From: Phycisphaerales bacterium
Lineage (GTDB): Bacteria; Planctomycetota; Phycisphaerae; Phycisphaerales; UBA1924
NCBI GenBank assembly: GCA_019750095.1
Contig: JAIEOW010000137.1
Span: forward strand, 1 to 51,895
Length of the DNA stretch: 51,895 bases
Reading direction: 5' to 3'
In this document: positions 43,084-51,086 of the stretch, in pieces
Layout of the letters: every line of letters begins with the position of its first letter
How positions within the stretch are numbered: the stretch's first letter is position 1
The notes under the pieces: model-generated
The model's input: the letters and a program-made list of their open reading frames with translations, nothing else
Database searches by the model: none
What the model was told of the DNA's origin: nothing
Program-made: the position numbers and the translations under genes

Positions 43084-44133
43084 TTACTTCACGCCATCCT
43101 TGCTGGCCATGAGCTTGACAAAGTCCACGCAACGCGTGGCGTAGCCGGCTTCGTTGTCGTACCAGCTCACGATCTTGAAGAATCGCTTGTTCAGCTCGAT
43201 TCCGGCGAGAGCGTCGTAAATGCTAGAGCGACGATCGCTGATGAAGTCGCTGCTCACGACTTCCTCTTCGGTGTAGCCCAGGATGCCCTTCATCGGGCCA
43301 TCGGCCGCGGCCTTCATCGCCGCGTTGATCTCCTTCAGCGAGGTCTCCTTGGCGGTCTTGAAGGTCAGGTCAACGCAGGACACATCCGCCGTCGGCACGC
43401 GGAAGCTCATGCCCGTGAGCTTGCCCTTGAGCGCGGGAATCGCCAGCGTGACGGCCTTGGCCGCGCCGGTGCTCGCCGGGATGATGTTCTGATACGCGTT
43501 GCGCCCGCCGCGCCAGTCCTTCTTGCTCGGGCCGTCCTGCGTGGGCTGGGTCGCGGTGGCGGCGTGCACGGTGGTCATCAGGCCCTCGTCGAGCCCAAAC
43601 GCGTCGTTGATCACCTTGGCCACGGGCGCCAGGCAGTTGGTCGTGCAAGACGCGTTGGAGACGATCTTGTGCTTGGTGGGGTCATACGTCTCGTGGTTGA
43701 CGCCCAGCACGATCGTCGGCACCTGGGCCGGCTCGCTCTTGGTCGGGGCTGAGATGATCACCCGCTTGGCCCCCGCATTCAGATGCAGACTGGCCTTCTC
43801 AAAGTCGGTGAACAGCCCGGTGGACTCGAGCACATAGTCGACGCCGAGGTCTTTCCAGGGCAACTGCGACGGATCCTTGATCGCCATCGTCTTGGTCGTC
43901 TTGCCGTTGACCGTGAACGAACCGCCGGTGTCGCTCGCCACAGCGCTGATGTCAGCGGGCTTGCCGCCCAGCATGAACTGGCGGTGCATGGTGTCGAACT
44001 TCAGCAGGTACGCAAGGTTGTCCGCGGGCACGAGGTCGTTGACCGCGACGATCTCGATGCCTTGCTCCGCCGCGATCCGATAGACCAGGCGACCGATGCG
44101 ACCGAAACCGTTGATTCCAAGACGAATGGCCAT
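43084..44133 (-). CDS. gap: Glyceraldehyde-3-phosphate dehydrogenase, type I
   Basis: Oxidises glyceraldehyde 3-phosphate with phosphate to 1,3-bisphosphoglycerate in glycolysis. 349 residues. The NAD site is [13 protein letters not shown] with Asp33 in AVNDL, which favours NAD over NADP. Active-site Cys163 is in [12 protein letters not shown], and His190 in [11 protein letters not shown] is the general base. The substrate block [18 protein letters not shown] and the C-terminal [15 protein letters not shown] complete the family. A promoter (44227-44255) and an intrinsic terminator flank it, so it is a single-gene unit. A C-terminal fragment of another copy lies at 41426-41491. Confidence 0.98.
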   Translation of the reverse strand: MAIRLGINGFGRIGRLVYRIAAEQGIEIVAVNDLVPADNLAYLLKFDTMHRQFMLGGKPADISAVASDTGGSFTVNGKTTKTMAIKDPSQLPWKDLGVDYVLESTGLFTDFEKASLHLNAGAKRVIISAPTKSEPAQVPTIVLGVNHETYDPTKHKIVSNASCTTNCLAPVAKVINDAFGLDEGLMTTVHAATATQPTQDGPSKKDWRGGRNAYQNIIPASTGAAKAVTLAIPALKGKLTGMSFRVPTADVSCVDLTFKTAKETSLKEINAAMKAAADGPMKGILGYTEEEVVSSDFISDRRSSIYDALAGIELNKRFFKIVSWYDNEAGYATRCVDFVKLMASKDGVK

Positions 44134-44226
44134 GGCAAAGCTCCGAATGGTCCGCGATTCGGTCGTCGGCTCGCGTGGGAGCAGGGTCGGACGCCGTGCG
44201 GAGGGGTGCGGGTACGTGTTCGACCC

Positions 44227-44255
44227 ACTATAGGTTTCGCGGTCGGCTTTGTCCT
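44227..44255 (-). promoter_or_regulatory. Candidate promoter of gap
   Basis: Minus-strand AGGACA (44255-44250), a 17-base spacer and TATAGT (44232-44227) resemble a sigma70-type promoter (four of six and five of six to consensus). It would give a leader of about 85 bases, unlike the leaderless promoters in this window. Confidence 0.5.
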
Positions 44256-44274
44256 GTTTTCGGCAGGAAACCCG

Positions 44275-45114
44275 CTATCCGCGAGCCCGCTCGGCCCTGC
44301 GCTTCACAATGGCATTCGCCTCACTCAGCAGTTCTTCCAGCCGCCGATCATCCCGGGCCGCAATCTCCGCCGCCGTCAGCGCTCGTCCGTGTTCGTCCGT
44401 CGGCGGATGCTCGATCTCCTGCACCTCCTGATAGTGATTCACGATCGCGCCCACGATCAGGTTGGTGAGGACGAACGTCGCGATGATGATCCACGTGACG
44501 AAGTACGTCGTCACAAGGCCGCCGTTGGGTCCACTCAATGCGGCATACCGCATCTCCGTCCAGTCATCGCCCGTCAGCACGCGAAACAGCGTGAAGCACG
44601 CCTCATGAACAGTCGGAAACTTGTCGCGCAGCGGATGGTCGGCCGCCGAGAACAATTTGACCCCGATCACCGCGTACACATAGAAGCAGATCCCAGCAAG
44701 AATCGCGATGTAGTGCATGCTCAGCACGCTCTTGGTCAACACCGCCGCGATCAACCGCAACTGCGGCACCGTCTTCACCAGCCGAAGCACGCGCAGCACC
44801 CGAAGAATCCGCAGAATCGGCGCCAGCCCCTCTCCTGCAGGCACAAACGCGGCGGCGATGATCACAATGTCAAAGATCGTCCACGGATCACGCAGAAAGG
44901 CCCGCGTCGACTCCGCCGCCAGGAATCGCAGCACGAGCTCCACCACGAACAACCCCACGCACACCCACTCCACCGCCAGAATCCACTTCTCAGGCGTATA
45001 CGTATAAAGCCCAATCAGTGCGGCGTTGAGCACGATCACGCCCACCACCAGCTTGTTAAACCAGACCGACTCGACCGATTCGTGCAGCTTTCGACGCGTG
45101 GTTTCTGAGATCAT
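44275..45114 (-). CDS. One-domain voltage-gated cation channel (BacNav-like)
   Basis: 279 residues, the length of bacterial single-domain sodium or calcium channels. Helices S1 (about 21-38), S2 (47-66), S3 (78-92), S4 (99-118) with Arg102, 105, 108, 111 and Lys114 every third residue, S5 (128-155), pore and S6 (202-227). The filter is TGDDW (181-185) rather than the TLESW of NaChBac; it resembles the TGEDW of calcium-channel repeats, so calcium permeability is possible. A charged C-terminal helix (about 240-279) could be the tetramer coiled coil. GGAAAG precedes the ATG at 45114. Confidence 0.9.
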   Translation of the reverse strand: MISETTRRKLHESVESVWFNKLVVGVIVLNAALIGLYTYTPEKWILAVEWVCVGLFVVELVLRFLAAESTRAFLRDPWTIFDIVIIAAAFVPAGEGLAPILRILRVLRVLRLVKTVPQLRLIAAVLTKSVLSMHYIAILAGICFYVYAVIGVKLFSAADHPLRDKFPTVHEACFTLFRVLTGDDWTEMRYAALSGPNGGLVTTYFVTWIIIATFVLTNLIVGAIVNHYQEVQEIEHPPTDEHGRALTAAEIAARDDRRLEELLSEANAIVKRRAERARG

Positions 45115-45270
45115 GGTGCTTTCCGAGCTCTCGATACCCCGGGCCCCCGCGCCCTGCCAGCTTCGGCCCGTGCAGAATGGCAAACGTATCATGCGATATC
45201 AACGCACATCAGCATCCGATTCGGGATTCGTCTGTATAAGCCCTACGCGAAGTTGCCGCGGAGATTGGCC

Positions 45271-46725
45271 ATGAATCACCCCCCCGATCGCACGCACGCT
45301 CTTGCCCTGGTTTTGCGATGGTCCGTCGCGATGGCGGCCTGCGCTGCTGCGACGATCCCCATTCCCGACGCCTCGGGTGACGACAACACCCGTCGCGGCT
45401 TGGTGAGGCCCTCTGGCGGCGGAAGCGGCTCCGGTGGTGGCGGATCGCCAACTCCTCAGCCCGCCCCGGCTCCGCGGCGCGATCCACCGCCTCCGCAATC
45501 TCCCCCGCAGAACATCAGCCCGCCGCCAGCGTCACAGCCCGCTGCACCTCCGGCCGCCGCTCGCCCGCCTGCGGCCTCTACCACGCCTATCGGACAGACC
45601 CCCCGTGAAGATCGCACCCGTCGCCTGCTCATGCGCCCCGGCTCGGTTGACCGCTCGGCGTTCGTCGGCATCCCGCTGCCCAGCGGCCTGGATACCGCCC
45701 GTGCCGCCCAGCGAGACAACACCGTCCGCGGGCTGGTCCGCCGCACCTCCTCAGATCGCGGCGACGATCGCTGGAGCGAGGATCGCGGGGTTGACCGATC
45801 CTGGAACCGCCAGCGCCGACATCGCCCGATCGATTGGCGTCCAGCTCTCGCGCCACAGGAGCAGTACTACATCTATCGCGATGTGGTCAACTTCTCTCCA
45901 TCGCCTGCTTTTCGCTATGTGCCGCCCCAGCTTGGGCCGGTGTACAACGACCTGAAGTCGTGGAATCAGTGGTCCTGGGGCGTCTGGGACGGCCGCAGCG
46001 CGTCGTGGGGGGCGAACGCCTTCTTCGTTGACGATGTCGACAGCCCAGGCCAGCAGTGGACGTGGTGGAACGACGGCTCCGACGCCTTCCGATGGTGGCG
46101 ACCGTGGGATTCATCGTGCTGGAAGGTCAGCGAGATCATCACCACGACCGTCTACGAACCGCCGCCGCAGTTCGTGCAGCCCGTCGTGCAGGGCGGCGGA
46201 ACGATCATCCTCGGCTATGTACCGGAGGTGAATCAGAGCACGGCTGAAGCTGCTGCGATCAACGCTGAACGAGCCGACGACGGTGCTCTGCCCGTCGGCG
46301 TGAACACCGCGTTTGATGTTGTTCCACTCTTCACGCAGGCGGTCAACGGGGCGAATAGAGGCGACTATTCCGCGGCGATTTATGCCATGCGACGGGCCGC
46401 ATCGGTGAATCCGGCGGGCCTCTTCGCTCCGGAGTCCCGTGTGGTCAGCGTGGTGGCGATGGATGAGCGATGGGCCGAGGAAGTGCGTCGTGCCCGCGGG
46501 ATCTTCGAGAATCCGCCCGCGCGTGTTGTGAGCGAGGCCGACGCCGCGTTCATGGTCGCCGCGCTGTGCGCCGCGCTCGGCGAATCACAGTGCGCCCGCC
46601 AGTCGATCTCCCGCGCTCAGGAGGTGGGCGACCAGCATTCCAGCACGGTGCTCTTCCGCCGAGCCCTTGATGGCGATGACTTTGGCTCCGCCAGCCCTTG
46701 GACGCCCGGGCGCAAGTTGCGATGA
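45271..46725 (+). CDS. Secreted proline-rich protein with helical C-terminus, unknown function
   Basis: 484 residues. A signal peptide (about 1-33) is followed by a Gly/Ser stretch and a Pro/Ala-rich region (about 55-125). Short repeats recur in the first 165 residues: DNTRRGLVR, EDRTRRLLMR and DNTVRGLVRR. A Trp-rich central block comes next (WNQWSWGVWDGRSASWG, QQWTWWNDG; about 225-290), then a TPR-like helical region (about 345-480). No family was recognised. The three repeated R-G-L-V/M-R motifs suggest a sorting or binding element. The ATG at 45271 has GGAG eight bases upstream. Confidence 0.72.
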   Translation: MNHPPDRTHALALVLRWSVAMAACAAATIPIPDASGDDNTRRGLVRPSGGGSGSGGGGSPTPQPAPAPRRDPPPPQSPPQNISPPPASQPAAPPAAARPPAASTTPIGQTPREDRTRRLLMRPGSVDRSAFVGIPLPSGLDTARAAQRDNTVRGLVRRTSSDRGDDRWSEDRGVDRSWNRQRRHRPIDWRPALAPQEQYYIYRDVVNFSPSPAFRYVPPQLGPVYNDLKSWNQWSWGVWDGRSASWGANAFFVDDVDSPGQQWTWWNDGSDAFRWWRPWDSSCWKVSEIITTTVYEPPPQFVQPVVQGGGTIILGYVPEVNQSTAEAAAINAERADDGALPVGVNTAFDVVPLFTQAVNGANRGDYSAAIYAMRRAASVNPAGLFAPESRVVSVVAMDERWAEEVRRARGIFENPPARVVSEADAAFMVAALCAALGESQCARQSISRAQEVGDQHSSTVLFRRALDGDDFGSASPWTPGRKLR

Positions 46726-46744
46726 ATCCGCCGCTCACCCGACG

Positions 46745-46750
46745 TACGCT
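46745..46750 (+). promoter_or_regulatory. Leaderless-type -10 hexamer TACGCT before the 46757 gene
   Basis: TACGCT ends six bases before the ATG at 46757; no Shine-Dalgarno sequence is present. It lies within the 31-base gap after the proline-rich gene. Confidence 0.5.
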
Positions 46751-46756
46751 GGGTGC

Positions 46757-47575
46757 ATGGAACTCTTTCTCTTACTCATGGCGTGGACGTTGATCGGTGT
46801 CTGCGCGTTGACCGGGGTGCTGCATCTCATCCCGCGACTGGGCGGCTTCGGGCAGTCGCTCGCCAGATGGCTGTGCAAAGCTCCTGGTCTTGATCTGGTT
46901 GTGTCGCTCCTGACCTGGATTCCGCCGACCACGTTGGGCATCGTGTTCGGATGGCGCGGGCTGCTCGCCTCACTCGCCGGGCAAGTGCTCGGCATGATGT
47001 GCTGGATGTTCGTGCACGAACTGGCCAATCGCGAGCACCTGCGCGGGCCGCGCATCGTCACGTTTCTCAATCGCACCGTCGGGCGTCTGAACAACCACGT
47101 GGCGCTGTGGGTCACGGTCGTCAGTCTGCCGGTGTTCATCGTGATCCGACTGGCGCAGATCACGACCTATCCGATGCTCGTGCTCATCGTCGGCCTGCCA
47201 AAGTACAACGCCGCCGACTGGGTGAACGTCAGTCGCCAGAAGTTCAACGGGCTCATCGGGCACGATCTGATCTGGTGCCTGTATTGCGACTGGATGACCG
47301 GCGTCTACTCGCTTGGCGCCGAGATGCTTCGCAACGTCGAGAGCTTCTGGTGCCCGATCAAGTTCGCCTCGGGCAAGAAGTGCGACAACTGCAAGCTCGA
47401 TTTCCCTGACGTCGCGCGCGGCTGGGTGCCCGCCGACGCCACGATGACCGACGTCGTTGCGACCATGGAAAAGATGTATGGCCCGGAAGCCAAGGCCAAA
47501 CTGCCCGCCGGTGCTGGGCACGCCTGGTTCAACCATCCGGTGCGACTCACGGTGCGCGGCGAGGACCCAAAGTAG
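46757..47575 (+). CDS. Membrane protein with cysteine signature, unknown function
   Basis: 272 residues. Three to four membrane helices occur in the first 170 residues. A distinctive Cys/Trp-rich segment follows: LIWCLYCDWMTGVYSLGAE, then FWCPIKFASGKKCDNCKLDF (about 195-235). Four cysteines in the second half (WCP, KKCDNCK with the earlier CLYC) could bind metal. The dense, unbiased motif spacing suggests a conserved family, but none was recognised by name. The C-terminal part is a small soluble domain. The start is fixed by the -10 element. Confidence 0.72.
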   Translation: MELFLLLMAWTLIGVCALTGVLHLIPRLGGFGQSLARWLCKAPGLDLVVSLLTWIPPTTLGIVFGWRGLLASLAGQVLGMMCWMFVHELANREHLRGPRIVTFLNRTVGRLNNHVALWVTVVSLPVFIVIRLAQITTYPMLVLIVGLPKYNAADWVNVSRQKFNGLIGHDLIWCLYCDWMTGVYSLGAEMLRNVESFWCPIKFASGKKCDNCKLDFPDVARGWVPADATMTDVVATMEKMYGPEAKAKLPAGAGHAWFNHPVRLTVRGEDPK

Positions 47576-47608
47576 CTCGTTGTGGCTGCGATTCTGGATC
47601 GCCGCGCA

Positions 47609-49351
47609 TCAGCCCGATTGCATGCATCCATGCAGGGCCAGTGGGTCCGCCGCGTCGATCTTGACCCGGACGATCATTCCGATCAAGTCATCGGCATTCT
47701 CGGCTTGGGCTTCAAAGAACACGATGATGTCGCCCTCGGAGCGCGAGGTCATCTGCACCGTGCCGCTGCTCGCGCCCTCGGCGGTTGTCACGAACACATT
47801 CGATGCATCGGTTGAGCACGATGTCGCGCACCCGCGATCGTCGTCATCGTCAGTCGTGACGCTCTTGCCGCCGATGGTCAGCGCGATGCCGCCGGCGTTC
47901 TTCCCGTTCGCGGCCGATCGAGCACTCGCTTTCTTCGCACGCTTGCTCACACCCTGGACAAACACATCCAGCGTCTGACCAACAAACTCATCGCTCACGA
48001 GTTTGCTCATGCGCTGCTGCAGCGCGAGCAGAGCGTTGTTCCGCCTACGTTTGACGTCCTCGGGCACGTCGTCGGGCAGCTTGTCAAAGGCAATCGTTCC
48101 CGGGCGCGGCGAGTACTTGAAGATGAAGCAGTTCTTGTACCGCGCACGCTCGATCAGGCGGCCCGTCGCCTCGTAATCGTCCTCGGTCTCGGTCGGAAAG
48201 CCGACGATGATATCACCAGCCACCGTGAGCGGACGCCCCTTGTCCGGCTCGTGCAGAATCGCCCGGGCGCGATCCAGAAACTCCAGATACTCCTCCACGG
48301 TGTACCCGCGATTCATCATCTCCAGGATGCGATTCGATCCGCTCTGCGCCGGCACGTGCAGGTAGCGACAGATTCGCGGATGATCGCGGATCACTTCCAG
48401 CACGTCATCGCCGAAATCGCGTGGATAGCTCGTGACGAATCGAAGCCGCTGGATCGCCGGCACTTTCTCGTGAATCTCCGCGAGCAGGTCGGCAAAGGTC
48501 GTGGTGTTGTCGCCGGCGAACGGATCGCGCCGATGCCCGCCTTTGTACGACCGCCCCTTCTGCGGCTGGGTGATCCCGTCGACCGTCACCGCCGCACCGT
48601 GCTCGAAGCGGTAGTGATTCACCGTCTGCCCGAGCAGCGTGACCTCGATCACGCCCGCGTCGGCGAGTTTCTTGCACTCGTCGATGATGTGCTCCGGCGG
48701 CCGATGCACCTCGGCACCACGCGTGAACGGCACCACGCAGTAGGTGCAGAACTTGTTGCACCCGCGTGTGATCCGCACATACGCCGAGCCCGCGTGATCG
48801 TCGCTCGAGACGGCTCGCGACAGGTCGAGCATCTCCAGCGTGTCCTGGGCCGCGGCGAGCGTGCCGCTGCGACGGGAGGTGTTGCCCTGGAGCGCAACCT
48901 CCTGCGCCGATCGAAGCGTCAGCACCGGATCGACGGAAATGTCCTTGGCGTGGTCGGCCCTCGCCCGCATCTCATCAGCGAGCGACGCCCGCGTGCGCAT
49001 CGCGTTGTCCAGCAGTGCCGGCAGCTTGTCCAGTTCTCCGGGGCCGCACAGCACGTCGACCACCGGCATTCGGCGAAGCAGATCCGTTCCGTCGCGCTCG
49101 GCCATGCACCCGATCACGCCCACGACCAGCCCCGGCCGCTCGGCCTTGCGCTGGGCGTCTTCTCCCAGCCGGCTCCACACCTTCTGCTCGGCATGCTCAC
49201 GCACCGAGCATGTGTTGTACAGCACCACGTCGGCGGCCGCCCGCTCCTGCGTGAACCCGTATCCGAGCGCGCGGAGTTGCCCGATGACCAACTCGGAATC
49301 GAGCTCGTTCATCTGGCAGCCGAAGGTTTCGATATAGACCGATGCGGGCAT
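47609..49351 (-). CDS. miaB: tRNA-2-methylthio-N6-dimethylallyladenosine synthase (MiaB)
   Basis: Radical-SAM methylthiotransferase acting on i6A37 of tRNAs. 580 residues against 440-480 usually. The N-terminal UPF0004 domain has Cys12, Cys48 and Cys82 (ETFGCQMNELDSE, YNTCSVRE, GVIGCMAE) for the auxiliary cluster. The radical-SAM site is Cys198, 202 and 205 (RGCNKFCTYCVVP), followed by EVTLLGQTVNHY, HVPAQSGSNRIL and GFPTETEDDYE. Extra residues lie before the SAM domain (about 145-185), after it (about 255-285) and within the C-terminal TRAM domain (about 475-530, with KKASARSAANGKN and DDDDD). The ATG at 49351 is chosen over an in-frame TTG. Confidence 0.95.
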   Translation of the reverse strand: MPASVYIETFGCQMNELDSELVIGQLRALGYGFTQERAAADVVLYNTCSVREHAEQKVWSRLGEDAQRKAERPGLVVGVIGCMAERDGTDLLRRMPVVDVLCGPGELDKLPALLDNAMRTRASLADEMRARADHAKDISVDPVLTLRSAQEVALQGNTSRRSGTLAAAQDTLEMLDLSRAVSSDDHAGSAYVRITRGCNKFCTYCVVPFTRGAEVHRPPEHIIDECKKLADAGVIEVTLLGQTVNHYRFEHGAAVTVDGITQPQKGRSYKGGHRRDPFAGDNTTTFADLLAEIHEKVPAIQRLRFVTSYPRDFGDDVLEVIRDHPRICRYLHVPAQSGSNRILEMMNRGYTVEEYLEFLDRARAILHEPDKGRPLTVAGDIIVGFPTETEDDYEATGRLIERARYKNCFIFKYSPRPGTIAFDKLPDDVPEDVKRRRNNALLALQQRMSKLVSDEFVGQTLDVFVQGVSKRAKKASARSAANGKNAGGIALTIGGKSVTTDDDDDRGCATSCSTDASNVFVTTAEGASSGTVQMTSRSEGDIIVFFEAQAENADDLIGMIVRVKIDAADPLALHGCMQSG

Positions 49352-49367
49352 GGGCAAGATTCAATCA

Positions 49368-49473
49368 GAGGCTCGGGCGCGAGCCCGGGCACCAACGACA
49401 CACAGCCTCCAACGACATCCGAGTATCCTGGACACTTGTTCACCCTATGTGCCCGGGCTTGCGCCCGGGCCTC
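49368..49473. repeat. 25-base inverted repeats flanking the miaB upstream region
   Basis: A 25-base GC-rich arm at 49368-49392 matches the reverse complement of 49449-49473 at 23 of 25 positions. Each arm is also partly palindromic (GGGCGCGAGCCCGGGC, GCCCGGGCTTGCGCCCGGGC). The 56-base centre is ordinary sequence. This is the layout of an interspersed palindromic repeat unit; it lies between miaB and the end of the E2 gene. Confidence 0.7.
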
Positions 49474-49476
49474 GGA

Positions 49477-50940
49477 TTATCCACGTGCAGGCCCGAGCAA
49501 CTGCTCGGGCGATTGCAGCAACTTGATGATCTCCGCCAGCGCCAGCGCCGCCGTGGTTCCGTCCACAACGCGATGGTCGCACGCCAAGCTCAGCGGCAGC
49601 AGGTTCCCGACAAAGATCCCCTGCACCCCGCCTACCTCGCGCACCACAGGACCTGGCCGAGCTCGGCCCACCGCCAGGATCGCCGCCTCAGGATAGTTGA
49701 TGATCGGCGTCGCAAATCGCCCGGCGTGGCTGCCCACGTTGCTGATCGTGAAGGTTGAGCCCATGAGCTGCTCGCGGCTGGCCGAACGGTTGCGGGCCGC
49801 ATCGGCAAGGTGCACGATGTGCCGACCGATCTCAAGCACGCCCAGCGCGTCGCAATCACGGATCACCGGCACCATCAGCCCGCTGTCGGTATCGGTCGCG
49901 ATGCCCATGTGCACCGCGCGGTGCTGAACGATCGCCGCCTCATAGCCCGGATCGCTCGGCTTCTCGTCCACCGTCGCGTTCATCGCGCGGAAGGGCTCGC
50001 GTGTGAGCACCCGGCATAGGGCGGCGGCCACAAACGGGAGAAAGCTCAACTTCTCGCCGCTCGCCGCACCCAGTTTCTTGCGCAACTGATCGAGTGCCGA
50101 GACGTCGGCCTCGTCCATGACAGTGAAGTGCACCGCCTGATTCACACTTTCGCGTAAACGATTGGCGATTGTCCGGCGCACCCCGCGGAAGGGCACGCGA
50201 ACGCTCTCGGAGCCCGACGGAAAACTCGGCACCTCTCGCCGCGTTGGCGCGGGAGATGGTGTTGCCGCCGCAGTAGGTGCCGGGCGCGACACAGCGGCCG
50301 GAGCCGCACTCGGCACCAGCGACGCCGGAGCCGCCCGCCCGCCCTGCGCGTCACGAACATCCTTCTCCAGCACGCGCCCGCCGATGCCCGACCCGCTCAC
50401 TCCGTCGATATCGATGCCCAGATCACGCGCCAGGCGGCGGACCGCTGGCGTCGCGAGCGCCTTGCCCGGAGCCGCACTCACCCCGGCGAGCGCACCGCCG
50501 ACTTTGCCGACGACGGTTCCCTCATCCTCACGTTCCGCCGGAGCCGCCTGCGGCACAATCGCGGCGGGCGGTGGGGGGGCTGATGGGGCCGCGGGCTTTG
50601 CACCATTGCTGGCAGCGGCGGGTGCCGGCTTGGCGGGCTTGGGCTCGGCGGTGTGTGAAGCCGGAGCGGCCGTGCCGACGTCGCCGTAGGTGACCAGAGG
50701 TTCGCCCACTTTCAGGATTTCGCCCGCCTTGCCGTGCAGGGCTGCGATCACGCCCGCTCTTGGGCTTGGCACCTCGACCAGGGCCTTGTCGGTCTCCATG
50801 TCGGCGAGGATGTCGTGTTCGTTGACCTTGTCGCCGACCTTCACGCGCCAGGCGATCAGTTCAGCTTCGGCAACACCCTCCCCAAGATCGGGCAGGATGA
50901 AGTCATTGGGATTGCTCGAAGCGTGCTTGTGATGCGACAT
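49477..50940 (-). CDS. Dihydrolipoamide acyltransferase (E2) of a 2-oxo acid dehydrogenase
   Basis: 487 residues. The lipoyl domain (about 10-90) has lipoyl Lys52 in METDKALVEVPSP. A Pro/Ala hinge, the peripheral-subunit-binding domain (about 160-200, ATPAVRRLARDLGIDI and GSGIGGRVLEKDV), a second Pro/Ala hinge and the catalytic acyltransferase domain (about 245-487) follow. The catalytic motif is DHRVVDG (His456, Asp460). It transfers acyl groups to CoA. Whether the substrate is pyruvate or branched-chain oxo acids cannot be told; E1 and E3 are not in the window. It is divergent from the adenosine deaminase gene. No Shine-Dalgarno sequence precedes the ATG. Confidence 0.93.
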   Translation of the reverse strand: MSHHKHASSNPNDFILPDLGEGVAEAELIAWRVKVGDKVNEHDILADMETDKALVEVPSPRAGVIAALHGKAGEILKVGEPLVTYGDVGTAAPASHTAEPKPAKPAPAAASNGAKPAAPSAPPPPAAIVPQAAPAEREDEGTVVGKVGGALAGVSAAPGKALATPAVRRLARDLGIDIDGVSGSGIGGRVLEKDVRDAQGGRAAPASLVPSAAPAAVSRPAPTAAATPSPAPTRREVPSFPSGSESVRVPFRGVRRTIANRLRESVNQAVHFTVMDEADVSALDQLRKKLGAASGEKLSFLPFVAAALCRVLTREPFRAMNATVDEKPSDPGYEAAIVQHRAVHMGIATDTDSGLMVPVIRDCDALGVLEIGRHIVHLADAARNRSASREQLMGSTFTISNVGSHAGRFATPIINYPEAAILAVGRARPGPVVREVGGVQGIFVGNLLPLSLACDHRVVDGTTAALALAEIIKLLQSPEQLLGPARG

Positions 50941-50980
50941 GGTCGGTCTCGGCTCCAGAAGACTCGGCGTGTGAACCCAC

Positions 50981-50986
50981 AGGATA
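50981..50986 (-). promoter_or_regulatory. Candidate -10 hexamer TATCCT for the E2 gene
   Basis: The minus-strand hexamer GG-TATCCT lies 40 bases before the E2 ATG and is identical to the AlkD-like gene's -10. It implies a leader of about 34 bases. Support is by analogy. Confidence 0.35.
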
Positions 50987-51074
50987 CCACGCCGCCCGGC
51001 GGTTTCGCACCGCGGGTGATCGAAGTCCGAGACTTCCCCGGGGGAGCCCGACCCCTTGGTTGTCGGGTCGCTGG

Positions 51075-51080
51075 TACCCT
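51075..51080 (+). promoter_or_regulatory. Leaderless-type -10 hexamer TACCCT before the deaminase gene
   Basis: TACCCT ends six bases before the GTG at 51087, which helps choose that start. No Shine-Dalgarno sequence is present. Confidence 0.5.
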
Positions 51081-51086
51081 GCGCAT

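Noticed and set aside
49491..49510. Perfect palindrome GCCCGAGCA-AC-TGCTCGGGC as a terminator of the E2 gene
   Set aside because: It lies inside the coding end (Ser-Pro-Glu-Gln-Leu-Leu-Gly) with no T-run; it may be chance, though it sits next to the 49368-49473 repeats.
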